Source of the DNA: Tubulanus polymorphus
Taxonomy: Eukaryota > Nemertea > Palaeonemertea > Tubulaniformes > Tubulanidae
NCBI RefSeq assembly: GCF_964204645.1
Contig: NC_134026.1
Coordinates: 20,354,650 to 20,418,649 of the forward strand
Direction: 5' to 3'
Length of the DNA: 64,000 nucleotides
Part shown: positions 47,911 through 59,472 of the stretch, piece after piece
How the letters are laid out: each line of letters starts with the position of its first letter
Position numbering within the stretch: position 1 is the first letter of the stretch
Made by a program: the position numbers and the translations under genes
Notes under the pieces: model-generated
What the model saw: the letters and a program-made list of their open reading frames with translations, nothing else
Databases searched by the model: none
Told to the model about the DNA's origin: nothing

Positions 47911-49455
47911 ATGAAGTTTTGGGCGTTTGGATTACTTCTGTGGGCCAGCATTTCCACAGGGAAGAGAATAATCGTGTTTTCGCCCTTGATGAGCGGCCAA
48001 CTCGGAGAAGCTTCCGGTATATGCGACGCTTTGATTAAGAGCGGCCACGAAGTTTACATCGTTACCGAAGAACACGTTAAGTACCCGAGACAACTGAAGC
48101 ACGTCACCGGCCTGAAATATCTACACTTTCGTTCGCCGGTTAAAGAAACGCTGGCCCCGAAAACACTCGAAAATAAATTGGCCGAGTTCATATTCGAAGA
48201 AATCGATTTGATAACGTTTATGAAAAAAATGGACATTCAATCGTTCACGAATTACTTCGGAGAATGCCTACTCAACGACACCCATCTGCTGAAAAACATA
48301 AGGCAACTCAATTTTGATTTCGCTATATTTGATTCGTTCATGCCATTTCTAGGAATCATCCCGTATATAGCCGATATTCCGTACGCTTCGTGGTCTCCGC
48401 TTACGACACCGTTTAGGATGAATTTACCGCCGCTGACCGGTTTCGAGCCGTGCGATCTGTACGGAGATAGAAACACGTTTTTCAACCGTATCAAGCACCT
48501 TTTTCAGGCCTTGTTCTTTCAGAATATTCCGTACTTCATGACGAATGAAGCTAGATTCGTCAAATGGATTCAGGATAATCACCCTTCACACGCGCTGAAA
48601 AGATCGCTTACCGAAATCGTGTCCAATTCGAAGTTTTTCATATTGGCCACAAACAATTTACTCGATTGTCCTGCGCCATTAAACCCGGATATAGTATACG
48701 CAGGCGGATTGTCCGTCCATCCACCGAAACCATTATCAAAAGAAGTTGAAAAAATAGTTCAAGCGGCCAATGATGGAATTATTGTATTCACACTCGGGTC
48801 GACTGTTTCAAAGATGCCGAACAACGTCCTTGTCAAATTTATTGACGCCTTCAAAAAAGTGAAGCAGACAGTTCTTTGGAGGTTGACTCTTAGTGAAGAT
48901 CAGAAAGACATAGTTTTTCCATCAAACGTGAAGATCATGGAGTGGTTACCGCAAAACGATTTATTGGGTAACCCAAAAACGCGCTTATTCATAACTCATA
49001 GCGGTGCAAACGGTCAGGCAGAAGCTTTATATCACGGAGTTCCTGTCATCGGGTTTCCCATACACGCGGACCAGATTTACAACGCAAAAAAGTTCGCCAT
49101 GCGCGGATACGGATTGGAGTTGAACATTCGCAAGTTCGAATCCGACGAGCTTCTACGAGCTATACACGAGATATTATCCAATCCGAAATACAAGAACAAA
49201 ATTGAATGGTCTTCGAAGATTTTCAAATCGGGCGGATTGGCCTCGAAAAATGTGGCTGAAATGGTCGATCACGTTTTAGAATTCGGCGTAGAACATCTAA
49301 AAACGGCCGGGGATCAGATGGAGTGGTATCAGTTTTATATGATTGATATGTTCCTTTTTGTCGTTGTAACCGGATTGCTTTGTCTCTACGCGTCGTATCG
49401 CATCGCTAGGAGGTGTTTAGGATACTGCTTTAGTAGCAAAAAGAAAACAGAATAA
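47911..49455 (+). CDS. UDP-glycosyltransferase (UGT), paralog 2
   Basis: Single coding exon of 514 residues from ATG 47911; the frame also allows a TTG 6 nt earlier, but ATG is chosen. Signal peptide MKFWAFGLLLWASISTG, acceptor domain, donor domain with EWLPQNDLLGNPKTRLFITH, and the donor loop GFPIHADQ, which fits the family pattern exactly, unlike its two neighbours. Membrane anchor FLFVVVTGLLCLYASYRIA and tail ending KKKTE, a canonical KKxx endoplasmic-reticulum retrieval signal. Catalytic Asp is kept in IFDSF; the catalytic His position is Gln (MSGQL). A splice acceptor TATTTCAG ends 21 nt before the ATG. Closest relative in the window is paralog 3. Confidence 0.94.
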   Translation: MKFWAFGLLLWASISTGKRIIVFSPLMSGQLGEASGICDALIKSGHEVYIVTEEHVKYPRQLKHVTGLKYLHFRSPVKETLAPKTLENKLAEFIFEEIDLITFMKKMDIQSFTNYFGECLLNDTHLLKNIRQLNFDFAIFDSFMPFLGIIPYIADIPYASWSPLTTPFRMNLPPLTGFEPCDLYGDRNTFFNRIKHLFQALFFQNIPYFMTNEARFVKWIQDNHPSHALKRSLTEIVSNSKFFILATNNLLDCPAPLNPDIVYAGGLSVHPPKPLSKEVEKIVQAANDGIIVFTLGSTVSKMPNNVLVKFIDAFKKVKQTVLWRLTLSEDQKDIVFPSNVKIMEWLPQNDLLGNPKTRLFITHSGANGQAEALYHGVPVIGFPIHADQIYNAKKFAMRGYGLELNIRKFESDELLRAIHEILSNPKYKNKIEWSSKIFKSGGLASKNVAEMVDHVLEFGVEHLKTAGDQMEWYQFYMIDMFLFVVVTGLLCLYASYRIARRCLGYCFSSKKKTE

Positions 49456-50748
49456 TCTGATATTCATTTGTATATCGCGTATTTCGTATTTAGTTTTGAA
49501 ATTAGAAATTTATTTTCGTTAAAATGTTACATTGTTGGACGTATGGTTTCAAATATAATGTAAGAAGAAAAATGTATTACTTAGAAATGGGGCTACAAGG
49601 AGAGACTGAAACGGTCTAATCTAGGCCGTATCAATCAGAAGCACCCACACCACAATCATTATATTCGCACACCACGCACACACGTATCAAATAGACATCG
49701 AATGGAAATAGAAAATGTTTACATTTTAGACATGATTACATTATACATAGTCCTTTAAAGAATAGAATTTACAAAGTTTATATGATGATTTTATGTAAAT
49801 ACGTTTGAATGCACTTAGGATAGATAAATGTAAAGTGAAGATGTCAATATGACTTAGGATCGATAACAATCTCTTAATAATTATCTAATTAATTATCGGC
49901 AAAGTATCGATGTAATCAAAATATTATTTGCTGACGTCCGTTGCTCGTCGGTGACCTCGAATAAAATCGTGTAGTGCGCCGATGATTGATAAAATCAGGG
50001 CTTTCTTTCAACTTCCAAGTAGATAAAAGTATAGGAAGCGCTCAGTAATTATTGTTAATTATTGTTAAATGAATGGCCCGGAAAATTGCTGGTGCACTGC
50101 TGCTGCTGTTAAATCTCCTCAACTTGCCACTTGCAATGCTGATATTGACATCGTGCACTAACCATTGAAACTGTTTTTGTCAATGCAAATATTTCTTTGT
50201 TGACAATAAAATTATCTATCTATCTAACTATCTATCTATCTATCTTATTGGGACTTCTTTATAATTCTAATATGATTTAAATTGAAAAACCTATAGGCTA
50301 TCGACCAATAGTTCATTCTATTTATGTACACCGTTTGGATCTGGTGAGGTACGTGCCCATTCATGGTCTTTGCATACGAACAACTGGAATCCAATGCCCA
50401 AAATAGAAACGCTTTATTCGATCAAATCTCGTTTATAAAAACACGAACCAACAGTAATATGAAAATAACGCACGGGACGATGAAAAAATAGTTGAATTCC
50501 ATTGGTGTCTTTAAACTTGTTTTTGTTCAGGCATATTCGTTTTTCTTCGCAAATCGCATACACCGTGTATACCTGCGTAACGAATAAAAGGTAGGTTTTT
50601 TGCTTTTCATTCAGTTGCGTGTAAATGCAAACTAATGATCTTGAAAATTCGCAAAAACTCTCATAACACCGTCGAAAGTAAAATCAATCAGTTAAGCCCT
50701 AAATCGTATATATATTTCCCATTTTTCAGATAAAGTAACGGAAATAGG
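49456..50748. other. spacer between UGT paralogs 2 and 3
   Basis: About 50070-50247 resembles the 3' end of a truncated non-LTR element: GTGCACTGCTGCTGCTGTTA-like sequence, GACAATAAAATT, then a (TATC)n tail. No gene is seen. A splice acceptor (CATTTTTCAG) ends at 50729, before UGT paralog 3. Confidence 0.5.
50070..50247 (+). mobile_element. probable non-LTR retrotransposon 3' end with (TATC)n tail
   Basis: A short 3'-UTR-like segment ends TTGACAATAAAATTATC and runs into TATC tetranucleotide repeats, the arrangement typical of 5'-truncated CR1/L2-like copies. No reverse transcriptase sequence remains, so the family is not assignable. Confidence 0.4.
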
Positions 50749-52296
50749 ATGAAGTTTTTACCGTTTCTATTTTTCCTGTTGGACGGCGTCGCAATGGGGA
50801 AGAAAATCATCGTGCTTTCACCATTGCTGAGCGGCCAACTCGGGGAAGCTGCCGGTATCTGCGACGCTTTGATAAAAAACGGCCACGAAGTTTACATCGT
50901 TACCGAAGAACACGTCAAGTACCCGAGACAGCTGAAGCACGTCACTGGCCTCAAATATCTACACTTTCGTTCGCCGGATAAAGAAATCCTTGCGCCGACG
51001 AATCTTGAAAACAAACTGGCCGAGTTCGTATTCGATGAAGTCGATATTATCACAGTGATGAAAAAAATGGGTGTTCAAACTATAGGAAATTATTTCGGCG
51101 AATGTTTACTCAACGACACTGATCTAATGAAAACTGTCAAGGAACTCAATTTCGATTTTGCCATATTCGATTCGATGATGCCGTTCCTAGGCGTCATTCC
51201 GCACGTAGCAGATATCCCATATGCCTCGTGGTCTCCGCTGTTGATGCCGTTAAGGATGAATTTAGCACCGCTGACAGGCTTTGAGCCTTGTGATCTGTAC
51301 GGAGATCGAAATACGTTTCTCAACCGCGTAAAACACGTGTTTCGAGCCATCGTCATTCAAAACATTCCGTATTTCATTTCGCCCGATGCCAAATTCGTTG
51401 AACTGATTCGCGATAACTATCCTTCACGCGCGTTAAAAAGATCGCTCTCCGAGATTGTATCCAATTCGAAGTTTTTTATATTGAATACAAATAATCTGAT
51501 CGATTGTCCGGCACCGCGGAAGCCTGATGTAATATACGCAGGCGGATTGTCTGTCCGTCCACCAAAACCACTATCAAAAGAAGTTGAAGAAATAGTTCAA
51601 GCGGCTAATGACGGTATTATCGTATTCACACTCGGTTCTGTGATTTCAAAGATGCCAAATAACGTTCTTGCAAAATTTATCGACGCCTTCAAAAAAGTAA
51701 AGCAAACAGTTTTCTGGAGGCTGACTCTCCGAGATGATCAAAAACACACAGTTTTCCCTTCTAACGTGAGGATCATGGAGTGGCTTCCGCAAAACGATTT
51801 ATTGAGTCATCCTAAAACTCGTTTATTTATTAGCCACAGCGGTGCAAACGGCCAGGCAGAGGCTTTGTATCACGGAGTTCCCGTCATTTGTTTTCCTTTA
51901 CTTAATAACGATCAAGTATATAATGCTAAGAGGTTCGTCTCGCGGGGATATGGATTAGAGTTAAACATCCGAACGTTCAAATCCGATGACCTTTTTTCAG
52001 CTATCAATGAAATATTAATAAATCCACAATACAAAAACAAAATTCAACGGTCTTCGAAAATGTTCAAAGCAAGTGGGCTGTCTTCGAAAGTTGTCGCTGA
52101 AATGGTGGATCACGTTTTAGAATTCGGCGTAGAACATCTAAAAACGGCTGGGGATCAGATGGAATGGTATCAATTTTATATGATTGATCTATTAATTATT
52201 TTCTTTCTAACCGGGTTGATAAGTATTTACATTTCTTATCGGATAGCTGTGAAAGCGTTTAGATGCTGTTTCAACAAGAAAAAGAAAACAGAATGA
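50749..52296 (+). CDS. UDP-glycosyltransferase (UGT), paralog 3
   Basis: Single coding exon of 515 residues. Signal peptide MKFLPFLFFLLDGVAMG, acceptor domain, donor domain with EWLPQNDLLSHPKTRLFISH, donor loop CFPLLNNDQ (one residue longer than the family pattern, as in paralog 1), membrane anchor LIIFFLTGLISIYISYRIA, and a tail ending KKKTE with a KKxx retrieval signal. Catalytic Asp is present (IFDSM); the His position is Gln (LSGQL). The C-terminal 40 codons are nearly identical at DNA level to paralog 2 and the 44103 relic, suggesting recent duplication or gene conversion. A splice acceptor ends 19 nt before the ATG. Confidence 0.94.
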   Translation: MKFLPFLFFLLDGVAMGKKIIVLSPLLSGQLGEAAGICDALIKNGHEVYIVTEEHVKYPRQLKHVTGLKYLHFRSPDKEILAPTNLENKLAEFVFDEVDIITVMKKMGVQTIGNYFGECLLNDTDLMKTVKELNFDFAIFDSMMPFLGVIPHVADIPYASWSPLLMPLRMNLAPLTGFEPCDLYGDRNTFLNRVKHVFRAIVIQNIPYFISPDAKFVELIRDNYPSRALKRSLSEIVSNSKFFILNTNNLIDCPAPRKPDVIYAGGLSVRPPKPLSKEVEEIVQAANDGIIVFTLGSVISKMPNNVLAKFIDAFKKVKQTVFWRLTLRDDQKHTVFPSNVRIMEWLPQNDLLSHPKTRLFISHSGANGQAEALYHGVPVICFPLLNNDQVYNAKRFVSRGYGLELNIRTFKSDDLFSAINEILINPQYKNKIQRSSKMFKASGLSSKVVAEMVDHVLEFGVEHLKTAGDQMEWYQFYMIDLLIIFFLTGLISIYISYRIAVKAFRCCFNKKKKTE

Positions 52297-52710
52297 TCGA
52301 TAACTTACCTGTTTAATTTTGTCTGCATCCATATCAAAATCTTTATTCGGTACAAGTTCACGTCATATTCTAAGTAACAACGTGGGGTAGGTGATAAATT
52401 ATAAATTGGGGTAGGTTATAAATTGGAGTAGTTTGTTAATTAATCTGTAGCGTGCTATGTATTTTCATCATAGAATTTTATAGCTTTATTCTTAAAACAT
52501 GTTAGATAATTACGAAGTAAAATATATCAACATTTTCAAGCTATGCAACTTACCATACATAATATAGATATAGCAAATAATGCAACTCTCTCTGTTCTCT
52601 GCAACTCTCTGTCTAAACTTTCAACGCATGTATATCTTGTAGATGGTATTTAGTAGACATATAAAAGTCATTAATAAACTAATCATTTCTATGTATATAT
52701 TTTTTTCTTT
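52297..52710. other. gap between UGT 3 and ApeC gene 1 (convergent 3' ends)
   Basis: Contains both 3' UTRs. A short TCTCTGCAACTCTCTGT simple repeat lies near 52588-52613. AATAAACTAATC near 52673 may serve UGT 3. Nothing else seen. Confidence 0.5.
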
Positions 52711-54202
52711 CTATGTTTTCTCGTAGTAGCAATAAAATAGTTTGTAGCCGGTTCCGAAACGGTTAGCATGCGGCACAGCACCTTTCGACTCGTCGGCATT
52801 GTCAGTGTCCTCCGTATCGTAGTAAAACCATTCTTGAAATGCGTGCATACCGTCGACGGACTGACAGCCTCGGGGGTCCTTCTGAAACAAATAGAACGGC
52901 ACGTCGGTAGGCAGTACTATAGGTTGATTGATGTCCCCGTCGTTTCTGCAACAGTACCAGAGCCTCGTGTTTAGTTTCGGTGCTAAGATACCATCGGGAA
53001 CGGCGCCGGCGAAAGGCAATGGACTGTTAGTGTCACTGTCGTCGAATTTGATCGTCCCCTCTTGGAGGCCATCTGTAAGACAATCGAGATGATTTCATCA
53101 ATCAAAGTGTTTACCGATTTGCATTTCATACGGTTAACCGATTGAAGATCTTTTTAAAATTTTCATATCAAATATACGTATACCGTGTCTACAATATCAA
53201 TTAAGGATCAATATTGATATCGAAATACCTGGACATATGCCGTCCTTTCTAAAAATGCAGTAACTTCCGATTGGCCAACGACAAAATTTTGTCCGCGAGG
53301 ATTCAGCTTTCATACAGAATGTTTGGTTAGCATATTTCGCCGCGTAGTTGCCCGTCTTCCAGTGGATGGACGTAGACCACGTCATGTCTTCTTCGCTTCT
53401 GTATTGGATTTCCCAACCGGTTTCCCAATGATAGTCCGCCGAGTTCAATGGACAATTTGCGAGTGCCATCGGAAGTCCGTATGTGCCCGTCGGCCAAAGT
53501 GGCCCGTCCTTATCTACGAAATAGCAATTTTCATATGGAAAAAGTGCACTTGACTTCCCTTAGAACGTCGATATTTCCAAGAGATCGGACATTTCAAAAG
53601 ATTATCGTAAAATTTACGGACTTGGGACAATCTTTTGTTGACAGGGTAATGAAAATTACAATGTGCATGCACACGTTAGTCAGTAAACTGATGATGAAAA
53701 ACGGAAGATTAAAATGGTAATGAAATGATCAACAGCAAAGTAAGGCGAGGAAACAAAGAAAGTGTGGAAAGAACTGGCATAACGATACAAATGATTATCA
53801 AAGGAAAAACAACCGGGGGTTTCTTCCCAATGGTCAGCAAACCCTTATAGCTCAACCCTTACTTAAATAACCTTTTTGAATAAAGATAGACATTGAATAT
53901 CGCGTCAATTAAAACTTACCGAAACTGGCGAGGCTATATACCCAGTCGTCCTTGTCAAACTGGAAATAAGAGCCGCTCGAGGGACATTCGTCGCACAGTT
54001 GGCAGGCATGGTCTTTCTTGTGGTAAACGAACCCGTTGCAGCCGTTCGTCGACGAACACGCGGTGCCACAGGAAAGCTTGCTTTTCATCGAAGTATAGAT
54101 GTAGCCGAGTTGATTGCACTGGAATGTGTTGTTCAGAACTCGAACGTAATTCTCCGAATGCGCAAACGTCGACGGTATGAGTAACAAAAAAATTAAAGCC
54201 AT
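52711..54202 (-). CDS. PAN-like plus ApeC (apextrin C-terminal) protein 1
   Basis: Three exons on the minus strand: 54202-53920, 53513-53229 and 53072-52711, all joined in phase 1, 309 residues. Signal peptide MALIFLLLIPSTFAHS, then a Cys-rich PAN/apple-like region (residues 20-90; CNQLGY...CGTACSST..CNGFVY...CQLCDEC). Exons 2 and 3 form an ApeC domain: LWPTGTYGLPMALANCPLN, WPIGSYCIFRKDGICPG, then FDDSDT, PDGILAPKL, WYCCRNDG, VPFYLFQKD and the end LFYCYYEKT. ApeC proteins are secreted or intracellular innate-immunity proteins; amphioxus members bind peptidoglycan and muramyl dipeptide. The start was placed at the ATG giving the signal peptide, since the open frame upstream has none. Confidence 0.9.
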
Positions 54203-57200
54203 CGTCCCTTTAAGTTCGTCAAACAGTTTCAATCCGACTTACAGTACTAGAAACAAAACGTATGTTCGTCTGTTTCGACAACGGAGTCATTTTCGAAGAA
54301 CTGGACACTAATCAATCTTCTTCAGCTGAATTCCAGTTTCTCGATATTTCGAATAGTTAATCCCTTTCACGGCTGTCGTCGGGAAATGATTAATTCATTT
54401 CCGCCAGATACAGACATATTTTGCATGTAAGGCTTATTATTGCGTGTCGATTGTTTACGAAAAAAACCGAATCTTATATTTACCCTTTTTTGGACCGATA
54501 TCTCGACGTTGATGCATTTAAAAAGGGATTCGAAACTTAGACAGTCGCGTGTAACGAATAATTCATATTCGTTTTGTAATCTCAATTAAAAATTCATCGC
54601 AGATAGAGGGTTTACGTGATCGAGCCGAAAAATGCATTTTCAATAATAGTGATAAATATATACAAAGGCTTAATCAAATTGACGACCATTTTCTCTCGTC
54701 ATTAGACGGATGTAATTTTTCCTAAATTCATCGAATGGATTTTTTTTGAATATCTACGGTTAAGTATCACTGATTATGACTAATATTTCATGTTTTCAAA
54801 TAGTATACACAAAAACATTGTCAGAACGTTTAGTTATACAGTTTAGTGATGAAATCAAAATGGCAGCCATGCTACTTAAAAGTCCTCTGCTAATTTCAAA
54901 ATTAATATGAAAGACCGCACCCGTGTCACGCGGTAATTTTCTCTTCATATTTCAACATCTTTGTGCAACTTCTCTTTCGGACCGCATTCTTAGCAGTTTT
55001 CTAATATCGAAGGTCGTTAATTAATTTCAACCGACGTTGAAAAAAGTAATAATTGCGTGCGGTTCGAAAAGGAAACGATCGACGGAAACAACCTGCTGGA
55101 AATCTATGATTCGAAAAATTACAAACAAATTAATTGAAAAAGATTCTAGCTGAAATAATTTCACGTAGGTACGCAATGGAATTGAACGAATTAAGTCACG
55201 ACCACAAAAACATTTTCTGGCACGGAACGAGTTCACACGGGTGCCAAATGGGCCCGGACCAGGCCCGAGCTAAATTCCATCACGGGTGAAATCATTTCCA
55301 ATTAATTGTTACAGGTTCCGGATGTGACTCGTCTTGTTTTGTTTAAGCATTATTCATCGAGTGAGTGGTTTGCGTGTGAACGCGCTCTCTAATCAGGCAA
55401 GGGCCAAATTTGACTCGGGCCAAATCGTCACCGTGTGATCGCAGCTTTTGACGGAACCGCACCCAGCTAGCTATTCACGAAGTTACAAAACTTGCGGCGT
55501 GCAAATAAATGAAAACTTAAATCACGTAAACGAACTAATTCATTTTGACTGATTTTCAGTATTTGCAGACCGTTGTCTACGCCGCGATTCCGGCGAAACA
55601 CGATACACGATTTCCTCTCTCCAACACGAACGTGACCGTCGTGTATGAACATTGTCGATGAATATTGACTGCGAAAACCTTCACAACGGAAGATCCATTA
55701 AACACCAGACATGACACCACGTTGAGCACGGCGAGCACGTCTTTTGAACAAATTGTAAAAACATCTCATATTTTACTACAGGTATCTGCGTCGACGTTCT
55801 CGCATCACCTGAGGGCACCTAGGGCTTCCGGTCCGTAGAACAGAGTCAGATTCAAATTCAGATACAAATTCAGATTCAGTTTTCAATTTCAATATCAGAT
55901 TAAAATTCAAATTTAGATTCGGATTTGGATTGTGAACTGAAATTTTAGGTTCCCTATTTGCTTGATATCACCATGTTAGCGTACCAACTTTGTATGTATG
56001 AACTTATTCTGGTGTTTCGATTTTCAACGAATTCTCCTGATATTTACGATTTGAGAAATTCGGACGATTCCAAATTTCACCGTGTCCGCAACCATCACGC
56101 ACCAAGTTCAACGGGTACGCGCTCACCGCGAATTAAATACCTTGATACGTATTATGAATGAAGACGATGTTATTGCTACGTTTTATTTGCTTGTTAATCT
56201 CCCATCATCGCTGTTATTCAAGATTCCTCGGGTCACCGGGTGATGTGTAATTACGAACGGGTGCGTTCATGTTTTTGATCTGCGCGCAGCCCTCAAATTT
56301 TCTTACCGACTTATCCCTAAGCAACGAAGCGCGTGGCATCTGGATGTTACCAGCGCCGGTGTGGAACGGTGTGTTTATTATCTTAATTACGAATAGGGAG
56401 GAGGGATTCGGCGTATTTTCAAGAAAGAACATGTTCTTTCGCGGCAATCTAGACGGAAATTACGACAATAAGGTCTTTCATCATTGGTACACAATCTCGC
56501 GTGACTGTTAAAGGCATTTTAGATTTCATACTTAATTTAACAAATTGAAATGTGTCATGGCGATTATAGTGACGTGTATACGGACGTCACGGCGTTTCTA
56601 CCGGCGGATCGATGCCAAATGAAGCATACGGCCCCGTGCTTTCTACGCAGAAGCTATAATTATAGCGTCATATCGGTGCAAAATGTTACGATAACATCGC
56701 GCGAAGCGACGCTCGCTTCTCATCCAAAAAGCGGCGTAGACAAGACGTAGAAATAACGAAGGAATTCTTCAAACGTATTTATTAATCCCCATCGATCGGT
56801 AGAAATATCGTGAGCGATATAAAACGGTGAAATCGACACGGAAATCCATTTTCAAAAGGTGCCGGTCTGCGCCGTAATTGCCATGTGTGATATTCGAAAT
56901 TGATTCCATTTTTATTTCTTTCAACCTAATCGAGGCGTTACCGGTTTCTTCGGCTGGAGCATCGATTAATAAGTAAAGGTAAACATTTCTCTCAAGTCGT
57001 AGCCGAGCCGAGTAGAGCAGAAACAGCGCATGTCGACTCCGCCGAAACCTGCACCGTCGTTCGAGCACCGCTGCCAACACAAGACATCGAATCATAATGC
57101 CATTATGAAATTCTGGCGTGATTGATGGTTGTCATTTGTGGCGGTCGTTACCTATGCCGATCATAGCTCCGTGGACAAAATACCGCACCAGCGAATACCG

Positions 57201-57375
57201 CGCAGTTGCGCACGCGGTTATACACGGCAACGAAGTGTAAAATTTTTAAGTAATTTCATCATGGGGAATAAAATCCCGTCGAGTTTGCCTTTCCGAAAGA
57301 AAATTCAGCGCGCCGCAGGGCTACATCGGCAAAATCGGCTGCGGCAAAATCGTATTTAATATACCGGCAAAACGC
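54203..57375. other. shared upstream region of the two divergent ApeC genes
   Basis: About 3.2 kb, no exon supported. 55838-55935 is a degenerate repeat of the words CAAATTCAGATT. I looked for perfect kappaB sites (GGGRNWYYCC) and found none. Several short open frames (for example 56769-57095 minus, 56269-56511 plus) lack any domain. Confidence 0.5.
55838..55935. repeat. degenerate short tandem repeat (AGATTCAAATTC-like)
   Basis: Roughly sixteen irregular 6-bp units around ATTCAG/ATTCAA/ATTTGG over 98 bp. Likely an ageing microsatellite. Confidence 0.75.
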
Positions 57376-59472
57376 ATGCGAAATCAGTCCAAACGTAATC
57401 TCGGGTTCTTGATTTATTTTATGTCGCGGATAATGGCTTGTTGTCTTTGTCACAAGGCGGTAGCGATAGTTTTGTGCCTTTGTATTTTTATGATTTGTCG
57501 AAATTCTAGTCAAGATGTGTCCTTTCGATTTTACGTCAAATACGGGAACGCGATTAACTGCACGGACATCGGGTCGTACGCCGAATTGACCAGACTCGAC
57601 TGCGCGAGAAAATGTACGGCGGAGTGCGAAGGATTTCTTTTCGACGGAACTACATTCAATTGCAGAACTTGCACATTCACCGCCTCGCCGAATCCAGTTG
57701 GAAAAGGCGCGGATATCAATAAGTATGTCTTACATCCACTGTCGGGTAGGTTGAAACTCGAATACAACAAATATGCATATAATTGATGTCCAAAGATTGC
57801 AGATACAATGTACACTGATATAATATAAACAGTAGGCTACATTTTCTAAGTCTCTTAGACAATAAAGATTCAATATGAGGCTTCTGATCAACCTATTAGC
57901 AAGAAAAGAATATATAGAAATATTGTTAATCTTCTTGATAGCTGTGATAAGGATGCTGGTCAGGTGTCCCAACGAGCAGTCAGATATTTATGTTTGAACG
58001 GTTTGAGTACTGATTTGAACCAGAGAGCAAAAAAAAAATGTTTACACCACTTTATCATGGGAGCAGCGCGAAGGAGCGCTGAGCAAGTTTTGTTGGTTTT
58101 TACATCATCTATTTATCGCGAACAGAAAATGAGCGGGTCTTGGTAACATCGTAGTTCAGAAGATTTTTAATTGGTATGATATCAATTTTAACCAATTGAA
58201 AGGTCAATGTATCATTTGTTGAATCATGTATCATGATGCTATCAGGTTCGTTCGAATCCCTGCGGAAATGACGTTGGTGTTTGAATTTATGGAAATTTTA
58301 CCCTTGTTGTATGAAACAGGCGGACTACGGAACTGTTTGCCCTTAGAAACTAATTTGTACGAAACTATAGGCTCTTGGTCTTCTAGAATAAAGAGATTGA
58401 GCTATCACGATAATTAGTAAGGTCTGATAAATCGGATTCGAAGACTCGAATGATTTAGATCAAAAATTTTCATTTCTTGTAGCGCTGTGGCCGATGGGAT
58501 TCTACGGCCTGCCGCAGACGACTGTCGGATGCCCGTCGGAGAACTTCTGGGCGAAGGGATTTTCCGACCAAGAAATGGACACCAGCGGCGCACAGTCGAA
58601 TACTTGGAGTGCCGGGTTGCACTGGCCGACCGGCTCATACAACGCAATGAACGTAACGCAAACATTTTGCATGAAAAATGTAAGCCAGAGCACTTACACG
58701 GCTGGCGATTGGCCAAAAGGACAATACTGCATATTCAAAAAGGGTACTTGCCCGACCGGTACGTACAACAACCTTTCCGTTAAAACGTATATCTTATACA
58801 TATTATCAAGTCGATAGTAGAATTCTTAAAATCTGATCATAATTCAAAATTTCATCTTTTTATTAATTTTTAACCCCGTTTGTGATATCAACATGAAACG
58901 CAGCAAACCCCGTCTTCCTTGTAAGAGGGGGAGGTGGAGGGGAGAGTACAATGGGAGGGGGAGGGAAAGGGGAGAGAGAAGAGGGGTAGGAGAGGGGGAG
59001 GGATTGGAAAAGCCAGACCGCTTTAACTTGCTCGCTCTTCTGATTTTAAATTCAAATTGAATATTGAATCGCTGAATTTTCGACACTTTCTCATCTAGGC
59101 ATGTCATCCGGTTTGATATATTTCGACGACGAAGACACGGCATTGGACGAAAAATTTGGAGGCGCCTTCCCCGATGGAATCGATAAGTTTATTCCAAAAA
59201 GAAACACAGAAATCGGATACTGTTGTCGCGACGACGTAGGATCAGTCCTTCTGCCCATAAACCTACCCGCCGACGAGCCATTCTATTTGTTCCCGAAAAA
59301 CGACACGCATTGCCAAAGGGTCGCCGGTATGCGAGTAAGAAGGGAATGGTTCTTTTTCAACACGGAAAACACTAACGGCGCAAATCACTACACTGCACCC
59401 CATCCCTATTGCGAAATCGTCGGCTCCGGCATGCGAATGCACTATTGCTACTACTATCCTTATCACGCGTAA
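57376..59472 (+). CDS. PAN-like plus ApeC (apextrin C-terminal) protein 2
   Basis: Three exons: 57376-57745, 58483-58758 and 59099-59472, all phase 1, mirroring gene 1. It has 339 residues from ATG 57376, or 324/320 from in-frame ATGs at 57421/57433. The last of these starts a good signal peptide (MACCLCHKAVAIVLCLCIFM). Cys-rich PAN-like region (NCTDIGSY...DCARKCTAECEGFLF...CRTCTF) is followed by ApeC: LWPMGFYGLPQTTVGCPSEN, WSAGLHWPTGSYNA, FCMKNV, WPKGQYCIFKKGTCPTG, FDDEDT, FPDGIDKFIPKR, YCCRDD, EPFYLFPKND, and a Tyr/Cys-rich end MHYCYYYPYHA. Divergent from gene 1 and about half identical by eye in the ApeC part. Intron 2 contains a G-rich purine tract. Confidence 0.9.
58925..59008 (+). repeat. 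G-rich purine tract in ApeC gene 2 intron
   Basis: About 84 bases almost wholly A and G on the plus (sense) strand with at least eight runs of three or more G, for example GGGGGAGGTGGAGGGGAG. It could form a G-quadruplex or triplex in the pre-mRNA or DNA. Confidence 0.8.
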
